DNA of 64,000 nt from Silene conica (Eukaryota > Streptophyta > Magnoliopsida > Caryophyllales > Caryophyllaceae): NCBI GenBank assembly GCA_029255685.2, contig CM055317.2, positions 16,943,501 to 17,007,500 on the forward strand, given 5' to 3'. A model generated the notes under the pieces. That model was not told the DNA's origin and made no database searches. It saw only the letters and a program-made list of their open reading frames with translations. Shown in pieces: positions 12,540 to 24,476 of the stretch. Numbering within the stretch: the first letter of the stretch is position 1; each line of letters begins with the position of its first letter. A program made the position numbers and the translations under genes.

Positions 12540-12695
12540 TGTCAAGAACGTATGAGGGAAAAGGTTAATCTTATTGCTTGAGCCCAAAAGGCTTTATATA
12601 GTTTGCAGTTACAAAACTAGGGTAAAACAGAATAAATATCGGAAACATATAATAATATCATAGAATAATATCGTATAATATAATATCTCCTAATA
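12540..12695 (-). repeat. 5' LTR of the Ale-like element
   Basis: 156 bp, the same sequence as 7984-8126 apart from a few substitutions and a 13-bp duplication-like indel. Confidence 0.9.
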
Positions 12696-13966
12696 TATGG
12701 AAAAATGAAAACTTAACGAACTCTGATTATGGCAAAAGTGACTTACTGATGTATAAATATGATGAGAGGGTACAGATGCACAAGTTTGAACAATTGGGGA
12801 AGAACACTAGTTATCGATACAATTTCTAGGGAAGAATTGGGGGTTGGGGATGAAGACACATGTAGGCACAATTATTTCTGGGGAATTATATGTAATGGGT
12901 AAGGGTATATGGGTCATTGAAAATTTACGTAAGACGATAAAATGAAATCGAGTCGATAATTACACAAAATCGTCAATAGAATGTAAAATAAATGAAAATG
13001 GTGGGGATGAACATAAAAGTTAGGTGGTTATTTACAAACTAGAACATAATAGGTGGTAAAGTGTAAAATTAAGAACATAATAGGTGGTAAATTGTAATTT
13101 TTCCTTAACAATAATATAAAAGATGAACATGATTAAATAGATAAATAAAACTTGATTAAACATAAACTAGAAATTAGCTATGATTATGAAATAACTAAAT
13201 AACGAAAATGACAATAAGAAAATACTAAGTAAAGTATAAATTAGAATCACCGTAAGGAAAATGATCGAAGTAGAACTTAAACGAACCTAAAAGATTATAT
13301 TATAACTAAATTATGAAAAGTACACAATTGAGATTAATTGAGAGGGTATTTGTAAACTAAGCTAAAACAAAATGAAATATGTATGAAAAGACTGAATTAA
13401 GATGATATATGATGCTTACAAGCCCTAGCATTACCCCCTATTTATCATAAAATAGGATAGAAACAAAAATAATTTTCAGAGGCACAACCCCGATCGGGAT
13501 CGCCATCTCCGATTGGGGACGCAGTGATCTGACTTTATTCCACTTCAATTACATTATTCAATGCTTGAGGGATCCAATGCTAGTCTTAATGCTGCTTAAT
13601 TCTCCGGTTTTAAGACCCTCGTGATCAACCCTAAAACATCCAATTTTGAGATATTTTATGTTGAATTATGGACTTTGCATTTTGGGTTTGGGTTTGGGTT
13701 TGTGATTTTTTTGCATTCAACATTTCCGATTTCTTCATGCTTGGGCTTAAAGAAATTCTCCATCATTTTCTTAACTCAACTCTTTACCCATTTTGCAAAT
13801 TAGTAGAAAAAAGCCTCAAAAGCTTAGATTCTCATAAAATAGAACAAATACTTGCAAAACCACTAAAAAGTAATATTAGCTCATAAAATCACTAATTAAA
13901 GTGACAACTTACAATATAAAATGAGCTAAATAAGGGGTCAAATGTAAATAAAATAAACACTTATCA

Positions 13967-14469
13967 ACTGTCGTTTATTTAATTAGGGCAATAAAAAAAT
14001 AGGGATGTGCTTTTTCACACACGGATTATGTTCTTTCACATACGATTTTTACAATATTACCCTTGTCATTTTACATCCCTCGCCCAAATAATTTTTTCCT
14101 CTCTTCCCTCATCTCTCATCACCACTTTCGTTCACCATTATTTTCGGTCACCTCCTCTGATTAGTCGCGGGCAAACATCGCTCCAAATAACCTATTGAAA
14201 AATACATGAACAATAACAAGGAAAAAGATTTAATTCGTTTGTTGTATGGTGCAATTATTGCTAGGCAATTCATCAATTTTGTCAAGAACCACATATCATA
14301 TCAGTACAAACCTACATTGTTGTGCATCATTATTTCGCCGTGGTCGGAGCAAACTAATTAATATATATATATAGGACGTTCGATTTCATTCACCTCCCTT
14401 CCCCATCACGACACCACCATCTAACCACCGTTATCCATGTCCCAGCTGCCAGTAGTTCGCACCACCCAC
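13967..14469. other. Intergenic stretch, no gene seen
   Basis: AT-rich, with no credible coding sequence. CGGATTATGTTCTTTCACATAC at about 14021-14042 has a loose inverted partner near 18315-18345, possibly degraded TIRs of an old element around 14020-18345. No target duplication was found. Confidence 0.3.
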
Positions 14470-15929
14470 TCTAGTCCAGCTGTACCCCCTGGATCTATGG
14501 ACTCATATGCTCTTGTATCTTCTCTTCTTCTGGCTTATAGACTTATAGTAGTTCTTACAGTTACAATGGTTTAGGCGACACTACTTTAGTAATGATGCTG
14601 CATAATTAGTGCCAGTCTTATAAAAGCCATGGTTGATAGTGACTTTCCTTCTTCCGGTAGAACACAAGAGAAGGTAGGTTCATACTTAGATTCATGTTGC
14701 TAAATCAGTACAATCAACAACTCTAGTCCAACTGTACCCCTGGATCCGTGGACTCATATGCTCTTGTATCTTCTCTTCTTTTGGCTTATAGAACTATAGT
14801 AGTTCTTATAGTATACAAGGGTTTAGGAGACACTACTTTAGTAATGATGCTGCATAATTAGTGTCGGTCTTATAAATGTAACATCCCAATATTTCGAGAC
14901 TTGGAAGTTTAAAGATTTTAAGTTCAAGTTCGAGAAATAATTTATATTTCGTAATTCTTGGTATTTCATTTAAATAACCGATTAGTTTATGTGAAAATGT
15001 TTAAAAGGATTTAAATAATATTTTATTTAATTGCCTAATTTACGTCTTAGCAATTTAATTTCATAGTCCGGAAATAATTATATCGTCTTAAGTTTGTAGT
15101 TACCTTAAGTCTTAAGTCGATGTTCTTAGCTTAAACCGTCTTAAAACTTGTCTTATGGGCCTAACTTACTAATGGACCCATTTTCTCTATTTTTCCTCAC
15201 AAAACCCTAACCCCTCCATCTTCTACCTCCCTCCTTCATTTCATTTTTCAGATTTGTAACAAACACCATTTGAGTTTCTCCTCCAAACCTTTAAACTCTC
15301 ATAAAATCTTCATTTCTTATCCGATTGAGACGATTTTCGCGGCCACGGATTCCTCTTCTCGCCCTCCATCTTTCTAGGTAAGTTTTTACCCAAAATAATT
15401 CCGTGTTATATTCTGGCCGTGACCCTAAGGTCACGTTTTTCGAGGTTTACGGATGTTTGTTGTGTTTCTAGCGCGGACTTGGACAAAAGGAGTAGCTTGG
15501 AGTCGGATTCATGTTGGTTTAAGAAGTTATAAGGTGACGATAATGAGAAACTCGGCCTTATTGTTAAAATAGCATGTTCTTGGTGTTTATGATGAAAGTT
15601 TCTGATTGTGATGATGTTTGTTGTTGTTTAGGACTTAGAAGCATGTTATGTTTGATTTTAAGAGACATTCACATGTTTAGTTTGGTATTCATATGATTGT
15701 TTACTCATTTTTCAGATTTCATGTTCTTAAGACGAATACAAAGATTGTTCATAAATTGTGTTTTGATTGTTCAATAATCATGTTTGATGTATATTTGGGA
15801 TTGTTATGGGATTATATGTGCTGGTAGGATAGATTTAAGGCTTGAAATAATAGTGTAAAATCATTTGTCGAAAGTTGGATTGAAATGGCGAATTTCAGGA
15901 ATTTTTCTGAACAGTCCTGGTGCGTGTTC

Positions 15930-16012
15930 AGGCGCAGGCTGCGCACCTCCCTGCGCAGGCTGCGCAATTCAGGCGCAGCTGCGCACCCCATTGCGCAGGC
16001 TGCGCAAAAACC
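15930..16012. repeat. GC-rich palindromic cluster in the solo LTR
   Basis: Four to five copies of the word (T)GCGCAGGCTGCGCA or its variants lie within about 80 bp. They stand out in AT-rich surroundings. Confidence 0.85.
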
Positions 16013-16699
16013 GCTGTAGCTTTCAATTGTTCAATTGTTTTCGTGATTGTTTTGGGTACTTGTTTCCCAATTGTTTAAGTGATGTTTAAGTGATGTTTAT
16101 GTATATATTTACTTGGTTTAGAATTTATGTTTAGGCTAAGTAAAGTGTGACCAAGTGATTAGCTAATTTCCTCATGTTAATCCTTTCCAATCGTTCATTG
16201 TAAAGTTACTTCTTAAGTTGTTTAGTATGCTTAAGATTATAGGTTGTGATGTTCAAGGTCATGGTTAATGGGTAGTTAGCAAGCAACGTTTTAGGACGTT
16301 GTTAATTAGCTAAAGTTGATATTCATTTATTGGTAATGGGTAGTTAGTAAACAAGGTTTAGAATGTTGTTTCTCTTCTTAAGTCAATCTTATCCTAGGTT
16401 TGTAAGAGACCTAGTAGACCTAGTTAGGTGTTTAATGACCCTTAGACTTGTGGAAGGAAAGTCGTAGTTTGGTCATAATTGTTGTTGAATTTGGTTATTA
16501 CTTGCTCATGTGTGTTTGAGGTCCCCGGAGGATGGGCGACATTATATTGGGTTCGGGAATGGAGAGAGGATAGAGACCTCCCGGTCGGGTAACCGAAAGG
16601 GAAACCGGCTCTCCCTCAACTTAGTTCCCGGGATCAATTAAGTGTTGATTAGAAGTTTAAGAAAGTAGAACTATAGATTAGTTTCTATACTTGGATGAT

Positions 16700-17330
16700 A
16701 TTTTATTGATGCGTATTAAGGTATGCCTTAAGCTGGCCTCTGAGCTTAATACGTGAGCTTGTTGTCATATATGGGGATATGCCTTAAGTTGGCCTCTGAG
16801 CCCTATATGTGTATGGTTGTCGTGTCTGGGATATGCCTTAAGCTGGCCTCTGAGCCCAGACATGTTTGTTGTGATCGCGTTGGAACATGCTTTAAGTTGG
16901 CCTCTGAGTCTGACGAGTAGAGCAGCTGCACAACGGGGCATTTAGGTCGTAACACCTCACCTGGAGTGCAGATGTTTGATGCTAGAACATGCCTTAAGAT
17001 GGCCTCTGAGTCTAGTGTCTTGTGATGTAGTGAAGGGACATGCCTTAAGCTGGCCTCTGAGTCCTTTACTTTTGGGTGCTAGTCTATGCCTTAAGATGGC
17101 CTCTGAGTCTAGTGTCTTGCTGATTGACAGGTCTATGCCTTAAGTTGGCCTCTGAGTCCTTGCTTGTGAATTTGGTATTTAGGTTATGTCTTAAGTTGAC
17201 CGCTGAACCTTTATACTTGCTGAATGATTGGTATTTAGGTTATGTCTTAAGTTGACCGCTGAACCTTTATACTTGCTGAATGATTGGTATGTAGGTTATG
17301 TCTTAGGTTGACCGCTGAACCTTATACTTG
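16700..17330 (+). repeat. Tandem array within the solo LTR
   Basis: About ten units of 55-75 bp, each with ATGCCTTAAG(C/T)TGGCCTCTGAG or the 3' variant ATGTCTTAAGTTGACCGCTGA. A related array is in the Tekay-like LTRs, with a different consensus in its middle units. Confidence 0.85.
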
Positions 17331-18103
17331 CTGAGTTTTTATCTGTTTGCCTAGAGTTGGTACAGTGTCAGATATAGATGTTGATATTGATGAGTATGAT
17401 ACTTTGACTTTGATATTGTTCATCCAAGGCATTGGATGACTCTGTAGTCAGTTTCGTAAATGGTTTGGACTGAAAGACCCCCCGGCCGGGCAACCGGAAG
17501 GGAAACCAACTCTCCTTCCAAATAGTTTCCGAAGTTGGTTGAGAGCCTTGCATAAGTAATTGCATGATGATATGAGATTCAGTTATCGAAATTTGTATGC
17601 TTCGCATGTTATATATATGTTGGAGTATATTGTATGTTTATGTGATACGTGTCGTTACAAAAGGTGGCTAGGAGAACTCGAGTCACTCCCCACTGATTGT
17701 GGCGTAAATGTTTACATGTATGTAAGTACATGACAGGTGGTTGGCAGAGGGTTGCATGGAGCTAGCGAGCGATGATCCTATTCATCGATTGACTTACACG
17801 TTTACGTTAGCTAGACTTTAGTTTACATTTCAGTTTTTAGTGCCTGTAGGGATGTGTCATCCCAGGCTGGTTGTATTTATATTTTACCTCCAGTATCAGT
17901 TTTAATTCACCTCGCATGTTTATGTTAAAAAGTTTTAATTCCGCTGCATATTTAGTACTTTGTGTGTTTATTTATTTCCGCTTTCGCGAGGGGTTTTACA
18001 ATAAAAGCCATGGTTGATAGTGACTTTCCCTCTTCCGGTAAGATACAAGAGAAGGTAGGTTCATACTCAGATTCATGTTGATAATTCAGTACAATCAACA
18101 ACT

Positions 18104-18530
18104 CTAATTAATAATAAATGCTCATATTAATCTCACTAAAAATTAAACCTAAAAATTTGAATAAGACGTGTTAATAATTGCTAAAAGCGAAAATTACTTC
18201 ACTAGTCGAAGAAATTATAATCCATCGTTCAAGTTTTTAGATGTGTTAGAATGGATTTTAGGGAATTCTTATTAGGGAAAATGATATAATATAAAAATTT
18301 CATGAAAAAGTGTATGTGAAAGAGTAAAATCCGTATATTAAAAAATAATTTCGAAAAAATATAGAGTACTTAATACTTTTAATTCACCTTGCTTTGCTTT
18401 GGAATATCCAAACCTTGCTTTGGAATATCAAACTTAGCTTAACTATAAGATAAGAATTATCCTTAAATAACTATAGAATGAGAATTAACTTATTTCCTAT
18501 CATTATCTAAAGAAATACCCAACGAAAGAA
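18104..18530. other. Intergenic stretch, no gene seen
   Basis: AT-rich. It holds the loose inverted partner (near 18315-18345) of 14021-14042 and no coding sequence. It ends in the 9-bp target site of the next element. Confidence 0.3.
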
Positions 18531-18655
18531 GCGTGAAAGTGTCAATTGAGCCCCATTACTTTAGCTAAATTTGAGATTAAGCCCCTTAGGTTTAAATTGT
18601 AGATATTAAGCCTCATAAATTATGCAAAAGACGAAGTTAAGCTCCTTAACCAAAA

Positions 18656-18800
18656 TCTTATTTATTAAAGCAACAATCAGTGCTTATTTGTCATACAACC
18701 CTTAAAAGTAGACATTTGTGGGGACCACTACTTTGGTGGGAATTAATTGTTTGGATATGATGTACTAATCTACCATTTATTAAAGTACACAATAATTAAT
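18656..18800 (+). mobile_element. Helitron-like 5' end (tentative)
   Basis: TCTTATTTATTAAAGCAAC after an A is identical to the start of the Helitron at 46272. The sequence here also continues into a GTGGGGACCACTACT-type segment. No matching 3' hairpin with CTAG was found before 24880, so the extent is unknown. Confidence 0.35.
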
Positions 18801-19022
18801 TTAATTAGAGCACAATTTATGTATATAAATGAGGCTTGCTAAATAAAGCAACTAAAATTAAGTCAAATTTATTACTATTTTTTAGGGTTAGAAATGTAAA
18901 ATACATATATAGAAAAAAGTAAATTATACAATTGTAATCAAATAATAAAAGAAGTTATGGAAAAATCAAAAGTACTACCACATGATGAAATTTCTAAGAC
19001 CTCGAAATGCGAAGGAAATCAA

Positions 19023-20490
19023 TTTTTTTTTTTGCTAAAATGTAAGCTTTTCATTAATAATCATCAAGTATTACAATGAAGCTAACTATCAGCACATTTA
19101 CATGGTATTCAAACTAACAAAAATTCATCTTAGACATCCAAGTTATATCTTTGTTTGTCAATCTGCCAATTTTCTTTTCCACAATTCTGATCCTCATTCC
19201 TTCTTTGATCTGCTTAGCAACCAAATTTGGCCTCAAAATTTGTTGCTCAATCCTAGCTCCATTCCTCTGCATCCAAATATTATACCAAACAGCAATGATA
19301 ATTGCAGTAGTAACCAACTTCCTTACTCTGCACCATCTCTTAGCTGCAATTTTTAAGAGAACATCCTGCTCTCCCAGATTTGTACCCAACCACTGTCCAA
19401 TTAAAGTCAGTAATCTCTGACTGTAAATACAGTCTCTAAACAGATGCTGATGATCCTCAGTCTGTAATGCACAGATGCAACATTTATCATCACTACTAAC
19501 ATGGTACTTGAACAACTTATCTTTCAGTTTCAGAGCTTCCTGCACGACCATCCAACCAACAAAACAATGTTTAGGCACTGCTACTAGACACCAGATAGCC
19601 TTATGCCACACCACTTCTGCTCTTCTCTCCCTCAGCCATTCATAACAGCTACTGACAGTGTACCTTCCCCCATTCCTACTCCATCTATCCTCCACAATAC
19701 CCTCCTTAATGCACTCCTTTACACTACAGATCTTCCTCCAATACCAGCTGGTCTCTGGCAGAGGCTTATAATCTGACCATGTTACATTCTTCATATAGAC
19801 ATGGCTAACCCACTTCATCCAAAGTCTATCAGGATGTTCCACCAGCCACCAAACAAGCTTTCCTACCAAAGCTATATTCCAAACCAATCCTTGCTTCAAA
19901 TCTAACCCCCCTTCCTTCTTTGGAACACACATCTTATGTCATCCCACAGGAGGAACTCTATTATAGTCAGCATGTCCTTCCCATATAAAATTCCTGCAAA
20001 TAGCTTCAACTCTTCTAATCACATTCCTTGGTAATACAAACATGGAAGCCCAATAACTATGCATAGTGGATAAAACCGACTTTACTAAAACCATTCTCCC
20101 TGCATAAGACAAATGCTTAGTGCCCAGACTGTGTACTTTATTAGTGATTGTAGCAATTAAACAATCACAGTCCTTCTTCTTCAATCTACCTGCAGTAATG
20201 GGTACTCCAAGGTAATTAAAAAGAAGACTGCCTTCCTTAAAACCAGAAACATTCAAGATGTCATTCTTCAAACCCACCTCAACCCCATTAAAGTAGCAAC
20301 AAGACTTAGTTGCATTCATTATTAGGCCAGAAGCTACTGAAAAAGCAGCAAATGCTCTCAGAAGTACCATAATGGATGAGGCATTTCCTTTGCAAAAACA
20401 TGAGAAGGTCATCAGCAAACATAAGGTGTATCAGTTTGAGAGGTTTGCATAGAGGATGATATGCAAAATCCTCTATAAATAAAAGTTATT
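19023..20490 (-). pseudogene. 5'-truncated L1-type LINE, RT C-terminal part
   Basis: A non-LTR retrotransposon reading leftward and ending in an 11-nt poly(A) (poly-T at 19023-19033). The 5' end is truncated near 20490, just upstream of the RT catalytic box (HLMFADDLLM, about 20450-20420). Downstream are the thumb segment (FNYLGVPITAGRLKKKDC, SYAGRMVLVKSVLSTMHSYW) and the zf-RVT zinc-binding domain (KCCICALQTEDHQHLFRDC near 19490-19430). It is a pseudogene. There is a frameshift just after the FADD box near 20415, and an in-frame TGA at 19936-19938 where the family has Trp. No clear target duplication was found. Confidence 0.85.
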
Positions 20491-20579
20491 TGCTTTGTTG
20501 TAAAAAAACGTGAAAGTATTTCCTATAAAAGGTTATGTTGCATCCTGATTATATTTAGAACAAATAATAATATAAAAAA

Positions 20580-21131
20580 GGGATATTCTACATGGTACCC
20601 CCTCAATTTTTTTGACTTTCTACATGGTACCCCTACACTTTTTAAAACATACACGGTACCCCTAATTGTTGTCATTATCACTACGTGTACCCCTAAACTT
20701 TATTTTCCGTCAATTAAACTCATTTTTAAGCGTTAAATGATTACTTAGGCGCATAACCAAACTTGACATTTATCATCTCATGACATAAGAACTCTATTAG
20801 AATTAATATCCATTCTTTGGACGTGATACTTTTGCAAAGATCAATAATTTTTCCTTCACTTTTTTTTAGCCCATATATATCTATAAATATTAGGATCGAG
20901 ATGGATATTTAGCCTAATAGAGTCCTTATGTCATGTGATAATAAATGACATGCTTCCTTACGCATTCGAGTTATCACTTAACTCATAAAAATAAGTTTAA
21001 TTGACGGAAAATAAAGCTTAGGGGTACACGTAGTCATAATGACAACAATTAGGGGTACCATGTATGTTTTAAAAAGTGTAGGGGTATCAGGTAGAAAGTC
21101 AAAAATTGAGGGGTACCATGTAGAATATCCC
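20580..21131. mobile_element. 552-bp Mutator-type MITE, copy 1
   Basis: Starts GGGATATTCTACATGGTACC and ends with its inverted copy. The TIRs are about 200 bp and contain repeated TACATGGTACCCCT words. Perfect 9-bp target duplications TATAAAAAA lie at 20571-20579 and 21132-21140. A second copy is at 45296-45836. No coding capacity. Confidence 0.9.
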
Positions 21132-21507
21132 TATAAAAAAATGACTTAAAACAAAGAGAAAGAAGAAAAATGACATAAAACGAATAAAAAAGATGGAAAA
21201 AAGTTAGTAACAAGAATATTAAAGCTGAGAATTTTAAATAATCAGTTACAAGATCTACAATGTTCAAGAACTTTTTAGTAAATATTTACATAAATAATTT
21301 TTGTAAGTAATAAAGTTCAAAATAATAAAAAATGTAAACAATACCAAAAAAATAGCCCTTTTGAATTGGAGAAGAAAGCTAATTATGGCTCAGAGTAAGA
21401 AATGAAAAGAGAGAAAATGCTAATAAAGAGGAGAAGGGCTAACGAAGTCGACCGATGATACGAGCAAATAATGAAAGGATGGTTTTGAACATTTTCGTAG
21501 ATATTTT

Positions 21508-22510
21508 TGTTGGAGCTAGTGTCCTCAACAGTTAGTGCGACAACACGTATAAATCTCTTAAAGGAACACAGGGTATACTTTGTATTTTAGCCAGTTGATT
21601 CACGTTTATCAATAACGATTGACTTGCCAGAAAGTTTGACGTTATTGTCATACAGATGGCGGTAATCAACTGGTCCCTAAGAGTCACACCTAAATGATGA
21701 AATCTGAGAGATATGATTAGATGAAAATGTAATCATATTGATACCCTATACGACTAAACGGTTAGCCAATGTAATGATGATATAATTATTTAATACTGAT
21801 TAAATAATATTAGCTAAGACGAATTAAAATGTTAATTCGTCATTAAATGTAAAATATTATATTTAATTAGTGTGTAATGAAATTATTTAATATAGATTAA
21901 ATATTTCAGTTAAATATAAACGGTTATATTTAATTGTTAAAATATAAATATACGATATTTATAAAGATAAACATTACACATAAGCTAAGAGAGCAGTGTA
22001 ACCGATTTTATGCAGATAAAATCCGGTCCACTGAAAGATTTCGGCCAGTTGGAGGTTGTTGCAATTTCTACTGATAGTTTAGGTAGACTCAAATACGGAC
22101 TTGAGAAAACCTATCTAAACTAGGAAAGGTGGTTAAGGATTAAAGAATAAGAGTTATTCTAAGATCGTAACACCTCGTCCTATAAATAACACCTCACGGC
22201 AGCTGCAAGGGGCACGAGTTCCCATGCAAACTTCTCCCTTCTCTCTCTAGCTTTCATCTTACACAAAATTAGAGGTAATTTTGCAGTTTCTAGCTCAGGA
22301 AAGAGTATTTCTCAGGACATCTTGGGTGCAACGATTAGGAGGATATCTGTTTTGATATCTGATCTTAAGCCTTTGCAAGGACAGAAGGTTAATTCTTAAT
22401 CTCAATCTTTGTATCTTGTTCTTCGTTTATGACTATAAATCGTACCTTATAAATTCGTTATAATCCTGCATATAAAGAATTGGGAACATATACAGATATT
22501 TTCCCATAAT
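21508..22510 (+). mobile_element. Solo LTR, same family as 3884-4833
   Basis: 1003 bp, starting TGTTGGAGCTAGTGTCC and ending TTTTCCCATA. Perfect 5-bp target duplications ATTTT lie at 21503-21507 and 22511-22515. It matches the inverse of 3884-4833 along its length. A TATA-like CCTATAAATAAC at about 22180-22191 may be the LTR promoter. Confidence 0.9.
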
Positions 22511-22515
22511 TTTTA

Positions 22516-23600
22516 TACGTATTTGTTTTTATACAATAATATTTGTTAACGTTGTTTTTGCATCCGGTCTAATATTACAAAAAAAACATTCTATAAGCAT
22601 ATCAAGTGTTCATGAGTAATAATCATGGTTTGAATATTATATTAATGGAGAATGAGTTTTAAAAACATTTAACAACATTTTAGAACGGTATGACATTATC
22701 ATTTACCTATTACGTATAATATATCATTTATTTTATGATAATATTACAGATTTGAATATTTAACAATTCAACAAAATTATTTAAATGTGCACGGCCGCAA
22801 TTTTCATTTAATCATGTTTCACTAATTAGCAATCTATAATGAATAAAAAATGGGTCGAAATTTTCATTTCAGACGTCTACGAGGCGCAAAAATTCATTTT
22901 GTCCTGTGCATGGGTTTTTCAAATGTGAATGAGGTTGATGTATGAAAAATAGGTTTAACGATTTGCACAGCCTGTGCAATTTTACTAATTTAGTGCTATT
23001 TTTTATCCTAATAGTTGGTTCATGTATCGTTTTTTATAAATTTTGTCAGATTAATAAGTTGTAAGCTAGAAACTCATATTTATCTAACAAAAACAAATAT
23101 ATAAGGTGTAAGATAGCAACTAGAAACTCATATTTATCTAACAAAAACAAATACACTACTATAAGAGCTACTCGTCCAATTGACTTTGTACATCACTTTT
23201 GGTAATTGAACATATGGAGTAGTATCTAAAATCCAGGTTCAAAAACTTAATTATGACCTTATAACTCCACAATTACATTTATAATTTAAAATTAGTTTAC
23301 AAAAAATAGAAAGTTTTTGTTACTTTTTTTAAACTTTATTTATAAAGATAAGTAACTTTAAAGGACGATAATTAATCAATATGAAAATTAACTTTAAATA
23401 TCTATATTTATTTATATTAACAAAATTTAAAATAACATATAAAACTAGTCTCATGAGAAATTCATTAACCATTCCTTTTTTTAAAGGGTCCTGATTTTCG
23501 CAATACACATTTTACTCAATGCAGTAAACGTACTGCGAAAATAAATTACGTTTTTAAAATGTAAACAAATATAATATTTTAAGATTCTTGAAATAAAAAA
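22516..23600. other. Non-coding stretch, nothing recognised
   Basis: Very AT-rich. It includes a short duplication (AACTCATATTTATCTAACAA at about 23069 and again at about 23126) and a small palindrome GCACAGCCTGTGC near 22965. No gene is seen. Confidence 0.4.
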
Positions 23601-23604
23601 AAAG

Positions 23605-24376
23605 GCTATTTAGCATATTACAACCTACTAAGTCTAAAATTTTGCATCTTACTACCTAATATGTTCAATTATTCAAATAACTATCTAATAAGCGTAAAAA
23701 CTTACACGATTACTACCAAAATGACGGAAATTGCTAAAAAATAACGGAAATCAGTTTATTTCTTCCCGTTTAAATTTAAAACCTAATTTAATACCCATAT
23801 TACCCTTCCCCTCTCCTTCCTCCATTAAAACACCTTTCTACCTCAACAAAACTTATAACTCCTTTCATCAATCTCGTTGTATTTCATCAATAGAACCCAT
23901 TTCCCCCAAATTTTCATCAATCTTGTTCTATTTTCATCAAAAAAATCCCTGATTTCTCCCTAAATCTTCAAAATTTTTTCCGGTGGTAACATGTCTTCAA
24001 GGGTCTAATCGGGCGAAGAAGAAAGTTGGTTGCTTTTTTGGGTGAAATTGAGAAATTCAGGAAAAAAATGTTGTTGTAATAATGGAGAGAATGATTGAAG
24101 AAAGTGATAATAAAGAGATTGATTTGAATGTTGAACCAGAATCATGGATTTTAATCGGGGGAGGGAGAGGGTTGAAGATGTTTTATTAAGAAAGGGTAAA
24201 ATCGTCATTTACCTTATTCCGAACATTTAAAACTAATTTAAGTTCGGTTTCCGTAAAAAAAGGTAGCAAACTGATTAATGTTGTGTGATTTTAGGTAGTA
24301 GGTCGCAAAATTAATTATATTAGGTAGTAATATACAATTTTTTGAATAGGTAGTAATTTGTCATATTTTCTAAAAA
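23605..24376. mobile_element. Degraded long-TIR element
   Basis: The left arm carries TTACAACCTACTAAG, TTACTACCTAATATG and GATTACTACCAAAATGACGG. The right arm carries the inverse (GGTAGCAAACTG, TAGGTAGTAGGTCGCAAAAT, GGTAGTAATTTGTC). The arms are about 150 bp, diverged, and arranged like MULE TIRs. Ends are approximate and no target duplication was recognised. Confidence 0.55.
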
Positions 24377-24476
24377 GACTTTAGTTTTATTTTACGTTTT
24401 TCTAGAAAACCGCCATTTTTATTAAAATATCTCTATTACCTACAAAAGTTACCTGTATATTTTTTTAAGTATGTCT

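Larger units (their letters stand above)
7984..12695 (-). mobile_element. Ty1/copia Ale(Retrofit)-like LTR retrotransposon (fossil)
   Basis: A full-length but broken copia element on the minus strand, inside the MULE. Parts: LTRs 7984-8126 (3') and 12540-12695 (5'), an initiator-Met PBS just inside the 5' LTR, gag, protease, integrase, reverse transcriptase and RNase H, then a polypurine tract at 8127-8136. The target duplication is TATGG at 7979-7983 and 12696-12700. The two LTRs differ by about 4 substitutions and one 13-bp indel over about 143 bp, suggesting roughly 1-2 million years at usual plant rates. Short LTRs, domain order and sequence fit the Ale lineage. There are several breaks. 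Confidence 0.9.
7265..13104. mobile_element. Mutator-like (MULE) element with long TIRs, split by an Ale copia element
   Basis: Terminal inverted repeats of more than 200 bp start GGAAAAATTACAATTTAC at 7265 and end in the reverse complement at 13104. Perfect 9-bp target duplications TTAACAATA flank it at 7256-7264 and 13105-13113, which together with the long TIRs indicates a MULE. Without the copia insertion it is about 1.1 kb. I see no transposase or captured gene fragment, so it is non-autonomous. Confidence 0.85.
6826..13966 (-). mobile_element. Tat-like LTR remnant split by a Mutator-like element
   Basis: The two arms, 6826-7255 and 13114-13966, together resemble the LTR at 1929-3324 in layout: repeated pieces like GGTCGGCCTACTAATCATG, a GCATGGCTTCCCTTAATCCC segment near 7192, then AT-rich sequence. 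On the minus strand the right end reads TGATAAGTGTTTATTTTATT, as in Tat-type LTR starts. It looks like a solo or truncated LTR. The left end is not clean and no target duplication was found. The gap between the arms is a later insertion (7265-13104). Confidence 0.5.
14877..18000 (+). mobile_element. Solo LTR (3.1 kb), related to the Tekay-like LTRs at 47-58 kb
   Basis: Starts TGTAACATCCCAATATTTCG and ends CGCGAGGGGTTTTACA. It is flanked by perfect 5-bp duplications ATAAA at 14872-14876 and 18001-18005. Several blocks match the Tekay-like LTRs: GGTGACGATAATGAGAAACT, GAGGTCCCCGGAGGATGGGC, TCGTTACAAAAGGTGGCTAG, TAATTCCGCTGCAT. The first part differs, so it is a sister subfamily. It contains a palindromic TGCGCAGCCTGCGCA cluster (about 15930-16012) and a tandem array (about 16700-17330). 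Confidence 0.9.
14470..18103 (+). repeat. Tandem duplication of about 250 bp, second copy split by a solo LTR
   Basis: Copy 1 spans about 14470-14719. Copy 2 spans about 14720-14876 and resumes at 18001-18103. Both carry GGACTCATATGCTCTTGTATC, TAGTAATGATGCTGCATAAT, AAGCCATGGTTGATAGTGAC and CAGTACAATCAACAACTCTA. Identity is about nine bases in ten by eye. No coding function is recognised. Confidence 0.85.

Noticed and set aside
14020-18345. A TIR transposon bounded by CTTTCACATAC-like inverted words
   Set aside because: The inverted match is short and imperfect, and no target duplication was found; kept only as a note.
22960-22998. GCACAGCCTGTGC hairpin followed by TTTAG as the missing Helitron 3' end
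   Set aside because: The terminal tetranucleotide is TTAG rather than CTAG/CTRR, and the hairpin does not resemble the one at 63528-63546.
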